A DNA stretch of 64,000 bases, taken from Emiliania huxleyi CCMP1516 (taxonomy: Eukaryota; Haptophyta; Isochrysidales; Noelaerhabdaceae). A program made the position numbers and the translations under genes. The stretch covers positions 174,730-238,729 of the forward strand of contig NW_005200793.1 in NCBI RefSeq assembly GCF_000372725.1. Reading direction: 5' to 3'. The notes beneath the pieces are model-generated. The model made no database searches. It was not told where the DNA came from and was given only the letters and a program-made list of their open reading frames with translations. Of the stretch, positions 20,241-29,130 are shown in pieces. Every line of letters begins with the position of its first letter. The stretch's first letter is position 1.

Positions 20241-20312
20241 CGTGCCGGTGCGCGCCGGTCCCGTGCCCAGTGTTGTGCGAGGGAGCTTTGTTGCAAAATT
20301 CTCCAAAACAGT
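20241..20312 (+). mobile_element. SINE-like family fragment
   Basis: Contains the family core GCGCGCCGGTCCCGTGCCCA, TGTTGTGCGAGGGAGC and a tail TTGCAAAATTCT, as at 39830, 38440 and 61310. Confidence 0.65.
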
Positions 20313-20823
20313 GCCAGCCCGAGCCCGACTGATTTTTCAAGGTATGTGCTCTTATAGGGTGCCCACAGGACCCAAAAAAAGAAAGGAAAAAAGAAATGGG
20401 CCACCCCCGATCGAAGCACCTCGTGTTGGCCAGTCGAGAAATTGAGAGTGTGACTAGGAGGGTGGGACGCTGGGGATTCTCAAAGGTATACCCTTGGAAT
20501 GGCCGGATCCAGCCTTAAAAGTACGAGATCGCGCGCGCTTCGCGCACAGCACCGCCTGTTATCCGCGGCTGAGTGACGACGCGTGCCGTGTACCAGCAGA
20601 GTTGGGCGCGCGCGGCGCGACGGCGCCCGCGAGGGAAGGCGCGGGTGCAGCGGCCGCCGGCCGCCGGCGGCCGTACCGCCCGCCAGCCGGCGCAGCAGCG
20701 GCCAGCGCAGCGGCCGCCGGCGCAGCAGCCAGAGCAGCCGGTGCGCGCCTTGCGAGGCGAGTACTGCCGTCCGGCAGCCTTTACTGCCGCCCGGCAGCCT
20801 TGAGGCGGCCGGGCGGCAGTACT

Positions 20824-21262
20824 TTGGGGCAAATGTAGATTTCCTGCCCAGCGTAAGGATATTTCTTTCATTTCTTTCGTCTTTATTTCGTGCCCCACCA
20901 CGGCAAATTTGCGAGAAATTTCTTCGCCCTGTCACTCCATGCTCAAGTTTCGCCCCTTTCCGTGTAAGGAACAAGGTGTCCCCCATGTTGGACCAGGCAC
21001 CGTGCGGGCCTGCCGTGCCTTGCTTGAGCCGGCAGGCCCGCGCGGCAGTGATGGTGCGCCTCCGCGGAGAGGCTGACGCTGGTCATCGGTCAGCGGTCAT
21101 CGGTCATCGGTCACCGGTCAAGCGGGTCATCGGGCGTCAGTGTCATTCAGGCGTCAGTGTCATTCGCGTCAACACAGGTATGGTAAATTTCCGGAAATTT
21201 CTCCTTCCGAACAAGGCTGTCATATTTCTCAAAATATTTCGGGAAATCTACATTTGCCCCAA
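20824..21262. mobile_element. 439-bp inverted-repeat element with 8-bp target duplication
   Basis: Both ends carry the inverted repeat TTGGGGCAAATGTAGATTTC and the element is flanked on each side by GCAGTACT (20816-20823 and 21263-21270). An 8-bp duplication with short inverted ends is typical of hAT-like non-autonomous elements. No transposase frame. The interior has short tandem repeats (GGTCATC, GCGTCAGTGTCATTC). Confidence 0.9.
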
Positions 21263-21351
21263 GCAGTACTCGTTCGAACTTTGCGAGCCGTGCGCGCGCC
21301 GAGGCGCCCGCGGCGCGCGCCCGCCCGGCTGCCAGTAGGAGGCGGCGCAAT

Positions 21352-21555
21352 ATGGCCTATAGTACAGCCCTTGAGGAGAGGTGGAAGAGGCTGGCTGGCA
21401 GTGCTGTATGCCCCTCGGCGGAGGGGGGGACGGGCGGCGGCAGCGGGCGGCAGTCCCGCGAGGCACGCCGGCGGAAGGGTTCGTCTTCGCGGGGCGGGGT
21501 GCGCACTGCGCGCCGCGAGGATGAGGAGCCTGAGCCAGGGGAGGGTTGGGTGTAG
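21352..21555 (+). CDS. Small hypothetical ORF (67 aa)
   Basis: ATG at 21352, then LEERWKRLAGSAVCP, a Gly/Arg/Ser-rich middle and an acidic end (REDEEPEPGEGWV). It lies just downstream of the inverted-repeat element. The DNA after it (about 21590-21640) resembles the stretch after the short coding-like fragment at 38189-38331, and both lead into SINE-like sequence. Weak evidence for a real gene. Confidence 0.25.
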   Translation: MAYSTALEERWKRLAGSAVCPSAEGGTGGGSGRQSREARRRKGSSSRGGVRTARREDEEPEPGEGWV

Positions 21556-21639
21556 GGTTGGGAAAGGGGGGCGAGGCCGGAGGAGTATGACGGCCTCTTC
21601 GACGGCCCATAAGGGGCCGTTGTCTGCTGTGCCTTTTGT

Positions 21640-21712
21640 GGTGCTAGTTCGTGCCAGTCTGCTGTGAGAGGGGCTTGTATTTGTAAAATTCTGCCGGGAA
21701 AATTCTTTTCTT
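21640..21712 (+). mobile_element. SINE-like sequence forming the leader of the F-box/RCC1 gene
   Basis: Reads GTGCCAGTCTGCTGTGAGAG, GGGCTTGTATTTGTAAAATTC, then a second AAAATTCTTTTC and, within a few bases, the ATG at 21717. The same order of motifs marks the family elsewhere in the window. Confidence 0.6.
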
Positions 21713-21716
21713 CGCG

Positions 21717-23138
21717 ATGTCCACCTCGCCGCGCCGCCGCTCGCGCCGCCTCGCCTCCGCCTCCACCGCCGCTCCCTCGCCGAACACGCCGCCGCCCGCC
21801 CGCCTGCTCGACCTCCCCAGGGAGCTCCTCGAGCGCGCCCTCTCTCGCTGCGACAGCCCCATCGACATCGCTCGCGCCGCGGCCGTCTCGCTGCTCTTTC
21901 ACTCGCTCGCGGAGCAGGGCATCCGCTTGTGGGCGCAAGAGCGCGGCTTCGAGCTGCCGGCGCAGCCAGAGGGCGAGAGCTGCGCCGTGCGGTGGCTGTG
22001 CTGTTCTGCGCTGCTTCGCGAGGCCAACCCGCCGGCGAGGGCGGCGGCAGGCAAAACGCACAGCGTCTTCATTGACGGCGAGGGGCGGCTCTCGTCGTGC
22101 GGCTCGTCCGACGGCCCAGAGCTGCTCGGGCACGGCGAGGGCGTGGCGCGGCTCAACACGCCGAGGCGCCTCTCCGCTTCGCTGGGCGACGAGCGTGCCG
22201 TGAGCGTGTCGGTTGGGTATTACCACAGCCTGGCCCTTGCTGCTGACGGCAGTGTCTGGAGCTGGGGCCTTGGAGGCGAGGGCCGGCTGGGCCACGGCGA
22301 CCAGCAGAACCAGCTGCTGCCTAAGGAGGTCGAGGCCTTGGAGGGGCACCGCGTCGTCGCTTTGTCGGCTGGAGGCATGCACAGCCTCGCCATCACCACC
22401 GATGGCGCTGTCTGGAGCTGGGGCTATGGAGGGAACTGCCAGCTGGGCCACAGCGACGCGCAGAACCAGCTGCTGCCCAGGAAGGTCGAGGTCTTGGAGG
22501 GGCACCGCGTCGTCGCTTTGTCGGCTGGAGGCATGCACAGCCTCGCCATCACCACCGATGGCGCTGTCTGGAGCTGGGGCTATGGAGGCTTTGGCCAGCT
22601 GGGCCACGGCGACACGCAGCTACAGCTGCTGCCCAAAAGGGTCGAGGCCTTTGCCGGGCGGCGCGTCGTCGCTGTCTCGGCTGGAGCATGGCACAGCCTC
22701 GCCCTCACCGCCGACGGCAGTGTCTGGAGCTGGGGCTGGGGAGGCGAGGGCCAGTTGGGCCACGGCGACGAGCTGCGCCAGCTGCTGCCCAAGAAGGTCG
22801 AGGCTTTTGCTGAGCAGCGCGTCATCGCTGTGTCGGCGGGAATCGGCCACAGCCTCGCCCTCGCCGCCGACGGCGCCGTCTGGAGCTGGGGCCCTGGAGG
22901 CTTCGGCAAGCTGGGCCACGGCGACGAGCAGAACCAGCTGCTGCCCAAGAAGATCGAGGCCTTTGCTGGCCAGCGCGTCGTCGCTGTGTCGGCTGGAGCG
23001 TACCACAGCCTCGCCCTCACCGCCAGCGGCGCCGTCTCCACGTGGGGCAAGGGCGAGGACGGCTGCTTGGGCCACGGAGAGGACCTGTCGAACCAGCTGC
23101 TGCCCAAGAAGGTCGCGGCGTGGTCGCCTGGGCCGTGA
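21717..23138 (+). CDS. F-box-like / RCC1 beta-propeller protein, single exon
   Basis: 473 residues. An F-box-like helical region (about 27-85: LLDLPRELLERALSRCDSP, then IRLWAQERGFELP) precedes seven RCC1-type blades with the repeated HSLAL-x-ADG-x-VWSWG and LGHGD-x-x-x-QLLPKKVEA patterns. Such proteins usually pair an SCF-type ubiquitin ligase adaptor with a propeller that binds the target or a GTPase. Blades 2 and 3 are almost identical at the DNA level over about 105 bases (near 22340-22440 and 22490-22590), a recent internal duplication. A paralogue lies at 59491-61077 on the other strand. Target unknown. Confidence 0.85.
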   Translation: MSTSPRRRSRRLASASTAAPSPNTPPPARLLDLPRELLERALSRCDSPIDIARAAAVSLLFHSLAEQGIRLWAQERGFELPAQPEGESCAVRWLCCSALLREANPPARAAAGKTHSVFIDGEGRLSSCGSSDGPELLGHGEGVARLNTPRRLSASLGDERAVSVSVGYYHSLALAADGSVWSWGLGGEGRLGHGDQQNQLLPKEVEALEGHRVVALSAGGMHSLAITTDGAVWSWGYGGNCQLGHSDAQNQLLPRKVEVLEGHRVVALSAGGMHSLAITTDGAVWSWGYGGFGQLGHGDTQLQLLPKRVEAFAGRRVVAVSAGAWHSLALTADGSVWSWGWGGEGQLGHGDELRQLLPKKVEAFAEQRVIAVSAGIGHSLALAADGAVWSWGPGGFGKLGHGDEQNQLLPKKIEAFAGQRVVAVSAGAYHSLALTASGAVSTWGKGEDGCLGHGEDLSNQLLPKKVAAWSPGP

Positions 23139-23634
23139 GAAAGCCCGCGCAGCTCGCCCCCCGCCTCTTTCACCACCGCCTTCCCTTCTGCCGCCCAAGC
23201 ACGCGTTTCAGATAAGCAAACCGCCCTCACCTCTCTGCCGCCCTCGCTCGCCGCCGCCGCTGCCATTGCCGCTGGCAGCACAGTGCCTGTCCGCACCTGT
23301 GTCGAGCCTGTCTGCTGTGAGAGAGAGTTGTGTGCGTGAGAGAGAGTTGTGTTCAATTCTTTTTTACGAAAGTCGAAAGCCATGGGTGGTACGCCCTATA
23401 AGAGGGTAAAGCCGTAGGTAGGGCCGCCCCCGCGCGACCCCAGTGCTCCCGGCAATGTGTCGCCGTCTTCGGGGCACGCTATCGCAGGCGTCCGACAGAC
23501 GGCGCTGGGGCTAGGCGACCGAAGAGGACCTGGCAAGTACTTTGCGCCGCACGCCGCCTTTGAAAAATCCAAAAGCGCGCGCATTTACAACCTCGGCCAT
23601 CTCCGGCCCCTCCTCCAGGACCTCCCTGAGAGGC

Positions 23635-23898
23635 ATGGTCACCTACTCGCTGCAGCCGCCGGCAGGCGGCAAGGCGGGGCTGCTTGCGTTGGGTGTGGGG
23701 ACCTTCTTCGCGACCGCGGCGTTCGTCAGCAACACGTGGAAGCTCTTCCAGCTCCACCGCAGCAACGCCGCGCAACGGAGGATCGGCCCGCTCGGCATGA
23801 AGCAGCGAACGCCGTCGAGGAAGCTCGTGCGACTGGCGTACCCGCTCATGTCGTCTGCGATCGCCGAGGGCAGCGATGAGAACGCATGGTCGTGCTGA
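23635..23898 (+). CDS. Small one-pass membrane protein, probably a 3' exon
   Basis: From ATG 23635, 87 residues: MVTYSLQPPAGGK, a hydrophobic segment (GLLALGVGTFFATAAFVSN), then a basic cytosolic-type tail. Upstream pieces in other frames also look coding (MGGTPYKR at 23382 and GPGKYFAPHAAFEKSKS at about 23530), so the true gene may have one or two 5' exons. I do not recognise the family; an organelle inner-membrane subunit is one possibility. Confidence 0.5.
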   Translation: MVTYSLQPPAGGKAGLLALGVGTFFATAAFVSNTWKLFQLHRSNAAQRRIGPLGMKQRTPSRKLVRLAYPLMSSAIAEGSDENAWSC

Positions 23899-24496
23899 CA
23901 GGCCGCCGGCCGACATCCTTCTCTCCGTTCCACACCTCTGGCGTCTCGCGTTGCGCTTGACCCATTGTACACTTTCTGGCGGCCGACTGCATGACCCACT
24001 TGTACATGTTGACTGTGCATGCCTTTGCCGGGGGCGCCCCGTCCCCGCCGCGGCGTGAGATCCTTACTCCTCGTCTGCGTTTCGGCGTGTATACCCATCG
24101 ATCGTCACCTCGCGCGCGCGTCCGTTTTTCTTAGTTTCTACACTTGTACTTCCATGCATGTCGCTGCGCGCGGTGTACTGTTGACGGCCGTTACATGCGT
24201 AGGTTAGCCTGTTGCGCAGGGGAGGGTTGACCAGTAGCTGATTTATTGGCTGTATTGAAAAGAACGCGCCGCGGGCCGCGGGCGCCGCACGGGGGGGGGC
24301 GTTCAACGCGCGATCCGCCACGCCAGCAGCGCGCCAGAGCTCGGTCCCGGCGGCCTCCCATCGTCTCGCGCCGTGTCTCGTCACACATCGTGACGGGCGA
24401 CAGCCGACAGGGACAGCTGCGGCACGGCCTTTCGGGCGGCGCATCGGCCAACAGATGAACGTGCACGCCATGCGTCCAGCACGCCAGTCACGTCCG
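23899..24496. other. Intergenic region
   Basis: About 600 bases between convergent genes, so probably two 3' flanks. I see no satellite, element or gene. Confidence 0.4.
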
Positions 24497-27404
24497 TCAC
24501 GCCAGTCCGAGCGCCTTCATCTTAGCCGCCATCGCGGCCAGCTTCTTCGCCTTCCGCTCCGCCTCGGCCGCCTTTGCCGCCGCGCGCGCCTCCGCGTCTG
24601 GCTCCGCCTCCTCCCTCCCCGCCTCGCCTCCCGGGCCCGCGCCGCCATCGCCCACCCGCGCGCGGCTGGCACACGGTAGCTCAGTAACGACGCCGGCGAT
24701 TCCTGGAAGGAGCGGTGTGGAGGAGGGCGTGTGAGGGAGGGCGTGTGGAAGGAGGGCGTGTGAGGGAGGGCGTGTGAGGGAGGGCGTGTGAGGGAGGGCG
24801 TGTGAGGGAGGGCGTGTGAGGCCCCCCGCCCCGAGCGGTGAAGCGCTGCATATAGTAGCGATGAGCTCACTAGCTAGAGCTCACACTAGAGGCCGTCCTC
24901 GCATTCGCCTTCCTGGGACCCAGCGCTGGCTTCTGACTGTCGTTGCTGTCTCTCTCCCTTCTCGACTGTCTGAGCTTGTGCGTCTTGGGTCCGTGGTTGT
25001 GTTTTTGTGTGAAGCGCACCGCCCGCGACCACTCGCTTGCCGACGGACGCCGCACGTGGCGAGAGCAGCGCGAGAGCAAAGGGGGTGCCGCCGTCCTCCT
25101 CGCCCGTCAGAACGGACGTGAACACGCCCGCCACGCCCGCCTCCCCGCCCGCCTCTCCTTCGCCCGCCGCGCCCGCCTCTGCAGCCGCCTCTGCAGCCGC
25201 CTCTGCGCCCGCCTCTGCGCCCGCCTCTGCGCCCGCCTCCCCTGCGCCTCCGCCCGCCTCTGCGGTTGTCGTGAGCCTCACCTCCGCCCCCGCTGCAGGC
25301 ACCTGAGGTGAGGGAAGCTTCTCTCGGAACCTTCTCGGAACCTTCCGCCTGAGGCGAGGCGCAGGGACGTGCGCATGTAGCGCCTTGTCCACGCACCGGG
25401 GTACCAGTGTGGGGTGCAGGGGCGGGCGATGTTCCCCCCCCCCCCTCCCCCCCCCCCTCCCCCCTTCACACAGGAATGGCTAGCCGTGCGTGTTTCAAGG
25501 GAGGCCCAGTGGCGCGACGCCTCGGCCGGCGCGCAGCTCAGCGCGACGCCGTACAACTCGAGCCTCTGCCGCTTGGCGCGCGACAGGCGGACGAGGACCT
25601 GAGGGATAGACACCGAGAGATGGGGACTCAAATGGAGCTCCGCCTCTCAATGATGTGGGGGGAGGAGGCAGTACGTAGACGGAAAGAGAGGACGGAGCCC
25701 CCGCCGTGGCCGACGGAGATGAGCGAGAGGTCTGAGTTCACAAGAGAGGAATACACCCCCCCCCGGGGCAGGGATCTGCCTGGACCTCATTGCCGAGATA
25801 GCAGCCCTTGTCAACTGCGACCGCCTCCCACCGCCCAAGCCACAGGGGAGGCACCTTCAGCGCGGCCCCGGCGGCAGCAAACTCCGCGCCACGGCGAGGC
25901 AGGCCCCGCCGCACGCGCAGCGCCTGCGGGAAGAAGGTTCCGAGAAGGTTCGCAGAAGGCTGCAGACACCGGGACCGTCCCCGCCGCACGCGCAGCGGGG
26001 AGGAGGGGGGGGGGGGGGGGGAGGGGGAGGGGGAGGGTAAAGGGAGGGCGGGCAAAGGGGGAGGAGAGGGAGAGCGAAGAAACGAGTGCCGTGGGACGGA
26101 CTGGAGGCTGTGGCGAGATCTGGGGAGATGGGAGATATGGGGAGATGTGGGGAGATATGGCCTCCCACGGAGGAGAGCAGGCGTCGAGGTGGCGCGCCGC
26201 CGCCGCGAGCGACCTGAAGAACACGCATGGCTGAGCTTTGGTCCGGCTGTCTTGCCCAAGGGCGGTGAGGGGAAGGGCGGCACCGCAAAGTAGTGACGGG
26301 GAGGTGTGGAGGGGAAGGGCGGCACCGCAAAGTAGTGACGGGGAGGTGTGGAGGGGAAGGGCGGCACCGCAAAGTAGTGACGGGGAGGTGTGGAGGGGAA
26401 GGGCGGCACCGCAAAGAGTGATGGGGAGGTGTGGAGGGGAAGGGCGGCACCGCAAAGTAGTGACGGGGAGGTGTGCTGTGCAAACGTGCAGAAGCAGGGC
26501 ACCCCGCCAGCCGCGGCTCGTCCTTGAGCAGGACGGAGAAGCTTCGCTCTCCCTCCTGCGCTGCGGCGGGCGCAGCTGCAGCCAGCGCGCCGCTGCCGAG
26601 CAGCCACGCGGCAGAGCCGTCAAGGCGGCGCACCTCGCCGTTTGCCGGCAGCGGGTGCGGCAACTCGCTGCCGAGCGCGTCTGCCAGGAGCGAGCCAGCC
26701 GCCTCCCCGACCACCTCGTAGCACGAGTACTCGCCGGACGCCTCGGCAACGCTCACGGCGTCCGCCGGGAAGAGGTAGCGGTCGAAAAAGGCGTGCAGCT
26801 CCGACCCGCGGCCCGGCTCGCCAAGCGCAAGCAGCTCGTCGCCGCCGCCATCCAAGACGGTGAGTAAGTCCTGCGTGTTGCCGGCGGCGTCCACCACTGC
26901 CGACTCCGCGACGCCCGCTCCGCGCAGCGCGTTGACGTCGGCGGTGCACAGCCCGTGCAGGAAGCGGTGCCGGTCGGGGCCGGTAAAGGAGAGCACGGAC
27001 AGAGGGCGTTGGGCGAAGATCAGCACTCCGCTCGCGCTCGCGGCGAGGAATATCATATCTGTTTTCGAGGCGCTCCTTCGGCCGCAACCCTTCCCCGCGA
27101 CCTTCGCCGCGACGGCACGGCAGGGCAACGATCTTCCGACACGGCTCAACCGCAAGCAAAGAATCTCACAAGCGACTCCCTCGCACATCAGAAATGTGGT
27201 CCTTGCGCGAGGGGAGCTCGATAGACTCGAGGGGCCAGGATACGCCGCGAGGAGGACGGAGTTGCGCCGACAGGCGAAAGAAGCCGCGAGAACAAGGGAC
27301 CGGCAGGCGGCGGCGTCGCAGGACGAGGCAGAAGAGAACAACGCGACAGAGGAGGAAGTGACAAGGGAGAGAACGACGAGGGTGGGACGACCGCGAGGTG
27401 GCAT
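24497..27404 (-). CDS. YgfZ/IBA57-like folate-binding (GcvT-related) protein, six exons
   Basis: Model: complement(24497..24702, 25020..25302, 25521..25598, 25780..25923, 26162..26213, 26503..27404), 554 residues with every phase consistent. COG0354 proteins bind a folate and support Fe-S cluster assembly or repair; plant and algal versions are often in the plastid. Seen: LSFTGPDRHRFLHGLCTADV, FFDRYLFPADAV, SPPWE-ALRVRRGLPRRGAEF, the family signature KGCYLGNEV (Lys357, Cys359), QVLVRLSRAKRQRLELYGVAL, GVFTSVLTGEEDG and VVAGGIAGVVTELP, then an Ala/Lys-rich helical tail. Introns 2, 3 and 4 are GC-AG; introns 1 and 5 are GT-AG. The start is uncertain: ATG 27404 gives a leader with a hydrophobic start (TLVVLSLVTSSSVALF) that suits a plastid signal; ATG 27056 would begin just before the domain. 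An Ala/Glu/Gly repeat lies before the FTSV motif. Confidence 0.88.
24716..24818. repeat. GAGGGAGGGCGTGT minisatellite in YgfZ-like intron 5
   Basis: About seven imperfect copies of GAGGGAGGGCGTGT close to the acceptor of the intron. Confidence 0.85.
24888..25016. repeat. Intron-borne repeat (second copy) in YgfZ-like intron 5
   Basis: Nearly identical to 17380-17512 in the desulfhydrase gene and in the same relation to the donor site. See findings. Confidence 0.8.
26250..26480. repeat. 42-bp minisatellite in YgfZ-like intron 1
   Basis: Five to six copies of a unit with GTAGTGACGGGGAGGTGTGG and AGGGGAAGGGCGGCACCG; one copy has lost three bases. It fills most of the 289-base intron. Confidence 0.92.
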
Positions 27405-27493
27405 GAAGGTTGCAGCGAGAATCGGCGAGAGACTGCGAAGAGAGATAGGAAGAGGCAGACTCCCTAGGGTGGGCGACGGATAGCGCACCACAC

Positions 27494-27712
27494 ACCTCTC
27501 CTTAAAATCCCTGTGTGGTGGCGGCGTGCCGTCCTCCCATCCCTCCCTTGGGTTGTCTGTTTTCTTTCTTTCTTTACACTGGGCACGGGACTGGCGCGCA
27601 CTGGCACTAACACAGGTACACCACGGGAGCCGCCTAAGCGACTCCTGCGAGGGTGGCGAGGCACTTAGCTCCGTGCACCCGCCCACCCCCGCCAAAAGAA
27701 TTTTACAAGAGA
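27494..27712 (-). mobile_element. SINE-like element with a distal extension
   Basis: Reads, on the minus strand, from a GC-rich head (GAGTCGCTTAGGCGGCTCC) through TGTTAGTGCCAGTGCGCGCC and CAGTCCCGTGCCCAGTGT to a Lys-codon-like AAAGAAAGAAAG stretch and a tail shared with 9360-9445. The stretch 27574-27690 is almost identical to 28795-28913. Confidence 0.7.
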
Positions 27713-28218
27713 ACAGTGGCCAGGGGCGGGGCTTGCATTTTTGCCGTCGCCAGTCGCCCCCCCAAACGCTACAGCGGGGGCGGCGGGGGCGGGGGCGGCG
27801 GCGGCGGCGCGACGGGGTGGGTAGGGGGGTGGGGAGCCGCTGCCGTGTCGCACTAATCCCGCGCCCCGGTTTTTTCGCCAGCCTAGTGCGTTCGGTTGAT
27901 TGAGGAAACCCCTCGAGTTAGCTGCTTAGTCGCGTGCGCGTATGCTCGCTGTCGTTGCAGTCTCTGGAGGCTGCGCCGCGGCTCCCGAGCGGCGCGTGAC
28001 CCGTGCCAGTTTTGGTAAGGTTTTGCGCACCCTCTCAACTGACTCCCTGAGGCAGGGTGGCGCGGGTGCGGGGTGGCTCGGCAGCTCGGCGGGAGGCCTC
28101 CGACCCGGCTACCTTGTGCTGTTGAAGTTGCTGCAGGAGACGCCGATGACGATGGCGCTGTCCTCGCGGCTGGCCAGCGTCCGGGCTCGCTGGCGCGCCC
28201 CGCCCGGGATAGCACTGA

Positions 28219-28272
28219 CAGTCTGCCGGCGCAGCGGGCGCATTCAAATGCGCCCGCCGCGCCGGCAGACTG
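28219..28272. repeat. Hairpin palindrome, about 26-bp arms
   Basis: CAGTCTGCCGGCGC...GCGGGCGCATT pairs with AATGCGCCCGC...GCGCCGGCAGACTG, with two mismatches and a two-base loop. No repeat or gene explains it. Confidence 0.85.
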
Positions 28273-28724
28273 TTGGACGGCCACAGTCGCGAAAGTGGGG
28301 TGAAATCCGTGCGGCGCAGTGGCAGCGGTGGGGCCAGGCGGCCCCTCTCGGGGCCGCGTTGCGCAGGCGCGCCGCGCCATGAGCGGTGAGCGCAACGTGA
28401 CGGCATCGACATAAGCACGTGACACCACTTGTAGAACGCACAGCAGTAGCTCTGGCATTGAATGCCAGCTAGAATGTGGTAAGATGCCGTATATGACAGA
28501 AGCAGCGGCGACGGCGATTCCCAGGATCCGCCCAATGGGCATATGCCCCCCCCGCATGTACACGTTTTGCCGCCGGTTCATCCAAAAAAAGAATTCTTCA
28601 ACCAAACCAATAAGAAGCGGAGTTTTAAAAACAAGAAAGAAAGAAATAAAAACGGACACCTCTACTGTGAAAATGGGTAAAAAGGAACAGGCCCCCGCCC
28701 GTTAAAAACAAGAACCGAAAGAAC

Positions 28725-28915
28725 AAGGAAAGAATTTTACAACGGGACTCCCATCCAAAAAAGAATTTACAACAAAGCTCCCTCGCACAACACTGGGCAC
28801 GGGACTGGCGCGCACTGGCACTAACACAGGTACACCACGGGAGCCGCCTAAGCGACTCCTGCGAGGGTGGCGAGGCACTTAGCTCCGTGCACCCGCCCAC
28901 CCCCGCCACAGGCAA
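28725..28915 (-). mobile_element. SINE-like element
   Basis: Minus-strand order: head with GAGTCGCTTAGGCGGCTCC, then TGTTAGTGCCAGTGCGCGCC, CAGTGTTGTGCGAGGGAGC, TTTGTTGTAAATTC, followed by a second TTGTAAAATTCTTTC. Head is shared with 27574-27690. Confidence 0.75.
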
Positions 28916-28941
28916 GCTCACTGAGTGTTGTGCAAAAAAGA

Positions 28942-29130
28942 ATTCTTAAAATACAAGGCTCTCTCACAGCACACTGGCACGACAAGGGCGCGGACTGGCG
29001 CGGACTGGCACACACACCGGCTCACCACCGGAGCCGCCTAAGCGACTCCGTTAAGAACGGCAATGCACTCCGCACCATGCACAATGCCGCTCTCCCCGCA
29101 CGCTAGCTCGTTCACCGTCTGCCACGCCAC
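28942..29130 (-). mobile_element. 189-bp SINE-like element, copy A
   Basis: About 94 percent identical by eye to 47707-47895 and exactly the same length and limits. It ends, on the minus strand, in CTTGTATTTTAAGAAT. No target duplication is visible at this copy, which abuts another family fragment. Confidence 0.85.

Noticed and set aside
27883..28659. Minus-strand frame starting MNRRQNVYMRGG with a hydrophobic segment (ATG 28581)
   Set aside because: Only about 40 residues look protein-like; the rest runs through a hairpin and Arg/Pro-rich DNA. A first exon is possible, but no splice partner was found.
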